Below are positions 57,063 through 64,000 of a stretch of 64,000 bases of DNA, piece after piece. Within the stretch, counting starts at the first letter, position 1. Each line of letters starts with the position of its first letter. The notes beneath the pieces are model-generated. The model saw nothing but the letters and a program-made list of their open reading frames with translations, was not told the origin of the DNA and searched no databases. The stretch is from Conchocele bisecta (taxonomy: Eukaryota > Mollusca > Bivalvia > Lucinida > Thyasiridae), in contig CM055275.1 in NCBI GenBank assembly GCA_029237695.1, forward strand, positions 83,074,068 to 83,138,067, read 5' to 3'. The position numbers and the translations under genes were made by a program.

Positions 57063-57408
57063 AAATCAAATTGCTTGATTGCGGGCGGTTTTGAAGTGTC
57101 GCTTCAATACACGCTGGTGTCTCCTCATTTATTTTTCTTGGAATAAAACACGTGTGGTACATATGTGGAATGGAATGGTGCTTAACGGCCCACCAATACA
57201 AAACAGTATCATTTAGGGCCAAGCAATATACGTTGAACAGTACTGGTTGTTATAGTTTCATAAATAAGTCTTCAGCAAATTTATTTTCATTTTGTCTTTA
57301 GTTGTATTTGCAATGATTTTAAAAATAAAAAAAAAAGACTGCAGCATTTTTATCACATATAAGTAACATATGTAATAACTAGACATTATGTTTGTAATAC
57401 ATGCATAT

Positions 57409-57440
57409 GCCCCCCCCCCCCACCCCTCCCTCACCCCGTG
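57409..57440. repeat. Poly-C tract
   Basis: C run with single A/T breaks. Confidence 0.8.
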
Positions 57441-57484
57441 GACTACTGGACTGTAACTGGAGAAACTCTTAAAAACTTTTCGAC

Positions 57485-57895
57485 TTAACTCGCGCCACCA
57501 TTAACACGACCTTCACCGTTGTCACCTTCGAAATGTCGATGGAACACTTAGCCAATTTTGGCTAAGTGTTACATCGACATTTCGAAGGTGACAATGGTGA
57601 AGGTCGTGTTAATGGTGGCGCGAGTGTGTGACAAATGTTCCGGTGATTCATGTGTCCAAGTATTGAAGCAATCGTTCGTGTAATATTGCACATAGTACAT
57701 GTTGCAGAAACTGTTACAAACGTTTCGATGTAACAAAATGGCTAATGTTTCAGTGAGATTTCGAAGGTGACAAAGGTCAAGGTCGTGTTAATGGTGACGC
57801 GAGTGTGTGACAAATGTTCAGGTGATTCAGCTGTCCAAGTATTGGAGATATTACGTGTTGGAGAAACTCTTACAAACTTTGCGACGTAATTGTAC
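57485..57895. repeat. Family M repeat with hairpin
   Basis: TCGCGCCACCATTAACACGA ... inverse GGTGGCGCGAG form a hairpin centred near 57558 (GCCAATTTTGGC); the right arm sequence AAGGTCGTGTTAATGGTG is repeated once directly at 57778. Confidence 0.75.
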
Positions 57896-58189
57896 ACGCT
57901 CGGACGGACGTACGGACGTACGGAACCTTAAGCGGAACCGAATAGCTCACAAGTGTGTTGTCCCAATGGCACACTTACTATACACTGTGAACAAAGGACA
58001 TAGTTTTCATTTCCCATGTATGGCCTTTATTCACAGGTTTGATTATATGTGAATATTTGCCACTCGTTCCGCTAAAGTCGCGCAATATCACACGCAGTGG
58101 AACTCGTGCATCGTTCCACATGCAAATCAAATAACATATTAATATCTATTTCGAGAAACAAGCGATAGGATGGTGTCTATTTTCACGGA

Positions 58190-58445
58190 GCCAAACGAGA
58201 CACGTCATGTGATTATGTACCTAAGAACGTGTGCGATTGTTCACGAATGATATTTACCGAAACTGATATATGTTGTGCAAATGACGTAGAAAGATGACGA
58301 ACTTGTCATATCAATTCCACATTGCTATGAAGATTTCATCAATTTTCGACGTAATTGACGGAAAATATCGCATAGTTGGTAAATATTTTTCATGAAATAT
58401 CGCATATGTTGTTAGGTACAAAATCACATGACGTGTCTCAAATTA
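58190..58445. mobile_element. Family W MITE, second copy
   Basis: Ends GAGACACGTCATGTGATTAT and AAAATCACATGACGTGTCTC. Confidence 0.85.
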
Positions 58446-58660
58446 GTTCCGAGCATTGGTGTACACAACCGCTTGCGTTAATCTTGCCAAACACTTCAGA
58501 AACGTCTGTAATTGGCAATGCCAGCTCGCAATCTAGCAGTATGATGTAGTATGTAACACTACTCTGGTTTAGCCAATGAAGCTGCTTGATTTCACGCACA
58601 AGTATTTTGAGATGAAGAAATTGACATAATGGCAATATTAGTGCAGGCGTTAGTGTAACA
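58446..58660. repeat. Family F fragments
   Basis: GTGTACACAACCGCTTGCGT with ATCTTGCCAAACACTTCAGA, then an inverse copy to TAGTGCAGGCGTTAGTG. Confidence 0.6.
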
Positions 58661-58679
58661 CATCGCTTTTCATAAGGAG

Positions 58680-59220
58680 TTATCAGATAACCTGCCCTGT
58701 ATTGACCGAATACGTACTCACTGATAACATATTGATGTATAAGGCATTGACCAGATACAAACATCCTGGTTACGACGAAGTAAAAACTGACATTCCATTG
58801 GTCAGATGACGTCACATGACGTTACCGAATTACGTCAGTGTAATGACGCAACGTAAGCAAGTCCGCGTTCTGGCCATAGATAACGATGTCATATATGGTC
58901 ATTTTCGAGCATAAAACGTTACCTGATAAATAAAGTACCAGGCTAGTGACCTTTGATATCAAGTTTATCAGGCTCGGCTCGGCAAGCCTCGGAATTCCTA
59001 CGCGTTTCCTAGCCTTGCCTGCTAAACTTGATATCAAAAGATACTTGCCTGGTATTCTCTATATATCGTGCAGGTGGTACTGTAACCATATCGCTGTTTA
59101 TAAGGATGTATCGTGCCGATAGCCATAAAGACGTGATTCCGGCAACTGGTATCCGCCGGTAATTAGAAAACATCCATTTTAAGCCCGCAAACAATGGCGT
59201 TAAACGGAACTTAATCGCGG
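58680..59220. mobile_element. Family J element, best-preserved copy
   Basis: Head TTATCAGATAACCTGCCC to AACGTTACCTGATAAA, then a hairpin TAAAGTACCAGG ... CCTGGTATTCTCTAT; contains CAGATGACGTCACATGACGT. Flank GCAGGTGGTACTGTAACC recurs inverted at 29190. Confidence 0.8.
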
Positions 59221-59475
59221 CAACTGAAAACAACACTCAAGTAATCACACTGTGCCATGCAATGTACATGTAAGTTCTCGAACTGTGATGAAAAACGTGA
59301 CATAGCGACACTTTTCACCAGTATAGACCTTACATGACGCGCTCACACAATCATACATGTTCATTTAGCTTATATTAGCTTATATTTAATGGTAGGAATT
59401 GGCTCGATGACCTTCCATACACATACATGTATACAATACAGCTGTTGCAACATAACCCGTCTGCTTGTCCTTCAT

Positions 59476-59739
59476 TAGAGAATAGTAGGTTAGTGCCGTG
59501 AATGGGAAAACATATCTGGCAAGGCTCAGGAAACGGGATGGGCGAGGCTCTGCAGAGCACATCCCGTTTCCGTGCCGCGCCAGATATGTTTTCCCATTCA
59601 CGGCACTAACCTACTATTCTATTTATCCCGTCAACCCCTTCAAATGACTGTAAAATGCAAAAAATTGTATTGACTGGATATCAAAAATGTTTCACGGCAC
59701 CGTGTTTCACGGCACATACGCACTGTGTTGACGGGATAA
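59476..59739 (-). mobile_element. Family A MITE, reverse
   Basis: Complete hairpin and head, without palindrome C. Confidence 0.92.
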
Positions 59740-60265
59740 TATTTACGCCTATGTGATTGCGCATACATTTCAGGACAACACGTATGAAATGGCTACATTT
59801 TTGAAATTATTAAATTGTTCAGCGCTCATCCTGATAATAGCCTTAAGCACAAAAATAAAAAATCATTTTTACTGAAACCAGTTTGTGTTACGGTGGGCAT
59901 GCTGTTATTGTTATTATATTATTGGAATCAGTTTTGGAATCGCTGTGTTATGAAAATAAAGAGATATGCGTTTGTAATTAATAGAAAATTGAATATCGTT
60001 TTGGACTAAACAATCAGTCAGTATGATAGGCCGACACAGGGCATCGTTCAGATTTAACCAATGAAATATCTCGATTTCAAATCTGGGAACGGCAGCCATT
60101 CTCTAATGTTGTGTTCGAAATTAGGCAGTTCGTTGCCGATACTAAGCTCAGACTCGCGCAATCAACGTGTCTGTCGTCCTTCTCAATAATGTTATACTCG
60201 AACTCAAGTCAATCTTTTTGGCCGATACACAACACAGCCTCGATCAGTCAAACTTCATGATTTCG
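59740..60265. other. Unassigned DNA
   Basis: No repeat or coding call, apart from weak F-like words (AAGCTCAGACTCGCGCAATC) near 60140. Confidence 0.35.
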
Positions 60266-60385
60266 AAAGAAAATCGGACAGTTTGATTGACCGAGTCTGA
60301 GCGCAGAAAGAAAATCGGACATTTTGATTGGCCGAGTCTGAGCGTAGCTCAGACTCGACCAATCAAACTGTCCGATTTTCAGCGT
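60266..60385. repeat. Palindrome with one arm duplicated
   Basis: AAAATCGGACAGTTTGATTG occurs twice directly (60271, 60309 with changes) and once inverted as CAATCAAACTGTCCGATTTT. Confidence 0.85.
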
Positions 60386-60689
60386 CAGAACCGATTACAT
60401 TATTATACTCATATAGCCAATACATATGGCTCTGTGCGGTTTCCCGTCAGTTTCCAACTTACCAACATACGTGTCGTTTTGTAGCGATGCGGCCACGTAT
60501 AATTGAACCATTAACCATCAAATATTGACAATCTACTTCAGGACACTTGAGCTAATAAGCAATTAGGCTGTGTGTCATCTAATTAGCACCGCACCTGCTG
60601 GCGTTACATCGACTGGGTTGTATCGTGAAAACGCATTAACGCGGAATAAAACATGTGCATGTATACTCAAGGGAAAAGTGGGTCGCAAG

Positions 60690-61025
60690 TGGGAGCATGT
60701 GACGGGTAATTTAACGATCGGGGTTCAGTCTTACCGGAATTACGGGTGGAGACCTGGTTTTGCCATAACATACGTCGTTCCCATTTTGTATGTGACAGTT
60801 GAATCTGGTTATAACCCTTATGTGAGTCTTACGATTATTCGTAATCCTATTTAGGGGAAGAGGCCAAGTGATTTTGGTGTGGTATGGACCTGGCACCAGG
60901 TCAGGATATTATAATTTCAGGGCTGAATATATTTTGTTCTCGATGTAAATATTCCGTTCTGATTTTGGGACCATTTGCCCTACCTACACATGACCTTGGC
61001 TGTTGATAGGGCGTTAACCCTAAGG
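60690..61025. repeat. Family O repeat
   Basis: GACCTGGTTTTGCC, GACCTGGCACCAGGTCAGGA and GGGCTGAATATATTTTG blocks. Confidence 0.65.
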
Positions 61026-61139
61026 AACTGGAATGGACTGTGATATGCTAATGTTCCGACCAAACCAATGGTCGCAAAATGATTTTCAGATTCGTCCATT
61101 TATGAAAAGGGGGTGTTTTTGAAATATGAAAATTACTTG

Positions 61140-61210
61140 CAAAAAGTGCAGATCCTGATGAGACGGCTCGTTACGAGCCGGCTCATCTGGATCTGCACTG
61201 TTTGCATAAA
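61140..61210. repeat. Palindrome, GCTCGTTACGAGC core
   Basis: AGTGCAGATCCTGATGAGAC and its inverse; almost identical to 3628-3705. Confidence 0.85.
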
Positions 61211-61244
61211 CCGATATAGCGGCCTTTCGGGTTCAAAGGGTTAA

Positions 61245-61435
61245 ACATCAATACACAAATAAACAAACTCATGGGAAAAGAAACGCACACGCCAATATTT
61301 TGCGAATGTAGGGGAGATTAAATTGCAAACAAATGCCATGCTCTCTATTTCAAAGTGCTTGCAATCAAAGCAGATTGATTGGCTGAGCCTGAGCTGTACA
61401 GGCGATTGTGTATAATCAACGGAAAAGAAGCGCAC
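61245..61435. repeat. Family F fragments
   Basis: GATTGGCTGAGCCTGAGCTG at 61376 and a duplicated CGCACACGC-AA block at 61285 and 61431. Confidence 0.55.
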
Positions 61436-61768
61436 ACGCATAACTTTGGCGAATGTATGACACTTAAAAACCCTATAGTCATCGTGCATTTTGAATAGGG
61501 GAGACTAATATAACAATCGGCGACAACTTTTGCGTCAACAACGAATGAGTGATATTTTACCCGTGCGTATAAAACTACAATTTGTGTAATATTTATACCA
61601 CAGTAAATTACCCCATCCCCTAAAAGTAATAGGATCACTACTAATCTTAATATTTGTTGATAACCTGATCCAACTCTCACGAAATAAACAAACAAATATA
61701 TCTGACGGTCAAACCAGGGATATTGGGATTGCAGGAATAATGAAACGCATCGTTAATTGTGCCCTTTA

Positions 61769-61976
61769 CAGGGATTCCGCTGGGGATAATAAAAAATCTC
61801 CACTTCAAAAAAAAAATAAAACAATTGGCGATAAAAAATTACAATTTTCGAAAAATAAAATCCAAAAAATATTGTTTTCTTTTTTTGGATTCATTTTCGA
61901 AAATTGTAATTTTTTATCGCCAATTGTTTATTTTTATCGCCAACTGCGAAAGTGGCGATCGCCAGCGGAATCCCTG
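61769..61976. mobile_element. AT-rich palindromic MITE
   Basis: Ends CAGGGATTCCGCTGG and CCAGCGGAATCCCTG are exact inverses; arms extend through GGCGATAAAAAATTACAATT and its mirror. Reading frames crossing it are repeat-derived. Confidence 0.85.
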
Positions 61977-61982
61977 CCTTTA

Positions 61983-62155
61983 CATACTCCGGCTGTTACA
62001 GAGAGGGTGTTGTTGTAGAGAGGTGGCCGTTCGGGACACAGGCAATCGGCGTGTTTCGGCTTTCATCGGTATAACTCTATATATATGAACATATATTTAT
62101 AGCGATAAAAGCCGAACACGCCGAATGCATGTGGTTCGGGGAGGTTCGACTGTAT
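61983..62155. mobile_element. Family P end with an inserted R-like hairpin
   Basis: CCGGCTGTTACAGAGAGGGT and GGGGAGGTTCGACTGTA are P sequence. Between them, 62040-62137 (AATCGGCGTGTTTCGGCTTT ... AAAGCCGAACACGCCGAAT-like) matches the middle of element R. Confidence 0.75.
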
Positions 62156-62439
62156 ACAGTTTACATACATGTAGCTAAGAAATAGCACGAGCAACTGCCA
62201 CTGCACAGTTAAATATTCATGTAAGTCGATTCACAAATGACGGAATCATCAAATATCGCCCCTCGATGGCCCCTACCGCCATTATTTCACGGTTAGAACG
62301 GTACATAACACCACTATGCAAACCAATCGAAGATAAATGGCACCAATTAAAAACGGATTCCTCGCAAAACCGTTGTTGTTGCTTGCGGTTTTATTTCGCT
62401 AGCCATAACCAAAGCGGATATATTGAGTGTGGTATAAGT

Positions 62440-62660
62440 GTATCTCCGTACGCTAATCTTGCAACAAAATTGTCATTTTCTGCATTTCAAAATACTTGAA
62501 TATTGTGCTTGAAATCAAGTAGCATGATTGACTGAGCCTGACCTGTGCGACAGCTCAGACTCAGACAATCAAAGTGCTTTATTGCGAGTTGGAATTGCCA
62601 ATATACTTTATAATCGTTAACAATCTCGACAGGATTAACGCAGGTTGTGTATCTCTATTT
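62440..62660. repeat. Family F palindromic copy
   Basis: GATTGACTGAGCCTGACCTG and CAGCTCAGACTCAGACAATC. Confidence 0.65.
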
Positions 62661-62669
62661 CAGTGTCTG

Positions 62670-62728
62670 AAAATGGCCCGAAGCGTAGGCCCAGATGCGC
62701 AGTCTGATCTGGGCGCTACGCTGATCGC
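62670..62728. repeat. Family G palindrome
   Basis: GCGTAGGCCCAGATGCGCAG with TCTGATCTGGGCGCTACGC. Confidence 0.7.
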
Positions 62729-62839
62729 ATGTACGCCGTAATATCAGTTTTTTCAGCGGGTCGTGATTCTCTTGTGCATTTTACACGGCCGCACTAAACG
62801 TTTTGCGGATGTCACTATGAATATTTACACGTCTGACTG

Positions 62840-62922
62840 TCGAACAGCTTTACAGACTATCATAATTTTGCACTTACGAACATTTTAGTCGTACGAACTT
62901 TAGTGAAACGGCCCCCAGGGCG
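62840..62922. mobile_element. Family E right end
   Basis: TTTGCACTTACGAACATTTT and ACGAACTTTAGTGAAACGGC. Confidence 0.75.
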
Positions 62923-63124
62923 CTACGCTGGTGGCGAACGGCGTAAGGTCCGTTTTATCATTCATTTACCTAATTGTCCCCGCGAGTACATAAAACAGAG
63001 GTATTTAATAAGATTGGGAAACCCAGCTAAATTACGGCTATCGACCGTGAATAGGAATTACTCCGATTTCTTTGCCGTTCACGAAACTGTGCAATGTAAA
63101 TTGGTATTGTGGTACTACGCGTAT

Positions 63125-63450
63125 ATTTAATACACCACCGCCTGCGCTAATATTGCCAACGTTTCTGAACAACTCGCTGATTTACGTAAATACACAACCA
63201 CCTGCGTTAATCTTGCCCAGGTGCCAACGTTTCTGGGCAGCTATTGGCAATGCCAACTCGCTGATTTACGTAAATACACAATCGCCGGCGTTAATCTTAT
63301 CCAGATCTTATCTTATCAACATTTCTGTACATCTATTGGCAATGTCAACCAGATGTTTTACGTAAATACACAACTGCCTGCGTTAATCTTGCCCAGGTGT
63401 CAAACGTTTCTGGACATCTATTGGCAATTCCAACTCGCTGATTTAGGCCC
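63125..63450. repeat. Family F tandem array, about 85-bp units
   Basis: TTTACGTAAATACACAA recurs at 63180, 63264 and 63358, each followed by CCTGCGTTAATCTTGCCC-like bases and CATCTATTGGCAATGCCAAC-like bases; four units, reverse orientation. Confidence 0.75.
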
Positions 63451-64000
63451 CCGGTGGCTTCTAAACGGTCTCCACGCGGCCCTAACTGCCACCCCAATAG
63501 TTGGGCCTTGGAGTATCAATCGCCAGGACGCCTACCGAACTGTTCTTTGATAGGCCTACGCCCTGGCGGTTACACTGTCTCCACTGCGATCCAATGTTCA
63601 AAGGGCACCACCCGGGCCCTGTCTAATATGTGAGGGAACACGTCGCAGACATGAAAGTCGCCCGATTCATCCACGGGCTCTAAATCTCCCGGCGACTCCT
63701 GCGATTAGAAAAATCGCACAGACGCCTGCTGATATGTGAGGGCCGCTTAAGCAGACCAAAAATGGCATTTTCGTGAGGTATCCCGCCGCACGCTGCCCGA
63801 TTTCTACAGGCTCAGCTGCGAATTTTAGGGGTCGCCCGAACGCCGCGGGCATAACAAAATGCCTCTCAAATCTGCGATTTTCCAAGATAATCATACATGC
63901 GGGTAGAGTGGAACATGTACCTGCAGCAGGTGATAATGTCTGTTCGTGATCGCAATACAATTTACTTACGGAAGCGCCTGAGTTAATTTTGAAACCAGTT
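63451..64000. other. GC-rich unassigned stretch
   Basis: Noticeably richer in G and C than the rest of the window. AATATGTGAGGG (63623) and GATATGTGAGGGCCGC (63731) are a diverged direct repeat. Open frames on the minus strand (63667-63960) carry no motif I recognise. It could be part of an unknown retroelement or the start of a neighbouring gene. Confidence 0.4.

Noticed and set aside
61740..62088. Two overlapping Lys/Phe-rich plus-strand frames
   Set aside because: They lie on an AT-rich palindromic MITE; residues mirror the inverted repeat.
63667..63960. 97-codon minus-strand frame in GC-rich DNA
   Set aside because: GC-rich DNA has fewer stops by chance; composition and residue order look non-coding.

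Overview
The window looks like nuclear DNA of an animal, most likely a bivalve mollusc. Genes are split into short exons by GT-AG introns and are embedded in dense miniature inverted-repeat elements, tRNA-derived SINEs and minisatellites. The bivalve assignment is an inference from this repeat style and from the two gene families; no marker gene is present.

Two genes can be assembled by hand. (1) Left edge, plus strand: three phase-compatible exons (234-419, 2962-3040, 6703-6852) encode the C-terminal end of a zona pellucida (ZP) domain protein. It finishes in a threonine-rich tail; its 5' exons lie off the window. (2) Minus strand, 40586 down to 14599: a complete nine-exon gene of 1,542 coding bases (513 residues) for a secreted copper lytic polysaccharide monooxygenase (LPMO) resembling family AA15. 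After the signal peptide and catalytic domain it has a Pro/Thr-rich stalk and four repeats of a six-cysteine module (C-x15-C-x3-C-x4-C-x4-C-x-C, x14 in the last) joined by Thr-rich linkers. Every splice junction is GT-AG, and phases agree across all eight introns. A decayed copy of the first module exon lies in intron 6 at 22420-22660.

The rest is mobile DNA. Named here for reference: family A (16 copies; a short TIR-flanked head joined to a long hairpin; five copies carry palindrome C inside the hairpin) and family J (same architecture, different sequence). Palindromic MITEs are B, D, E, I, N, P, Q, T and W. F, G, M and O are older dispersed repeats; K, L, R, U and V are larger elements. There are three tRNA-headed SINE types, a 5'-truncated LINE at 18948-20240, and a second LINE scrap near 21 kb.

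Layout: 0-7 kb ZP gene end and a 22-bp minisatellite; 7-14 kb repeats with a large foldback (R); 14.6-40.6 kb the LPMO gene with repeat-packed introns; 40.6-64 kb no recognisable gene, only repeats and unassigned AT-rich DNA, ending in a GC-rich stretch. Several element ends stop within about 35 bp of LPMO or ZP splice sites, so the exons survive as small islands between insertions.
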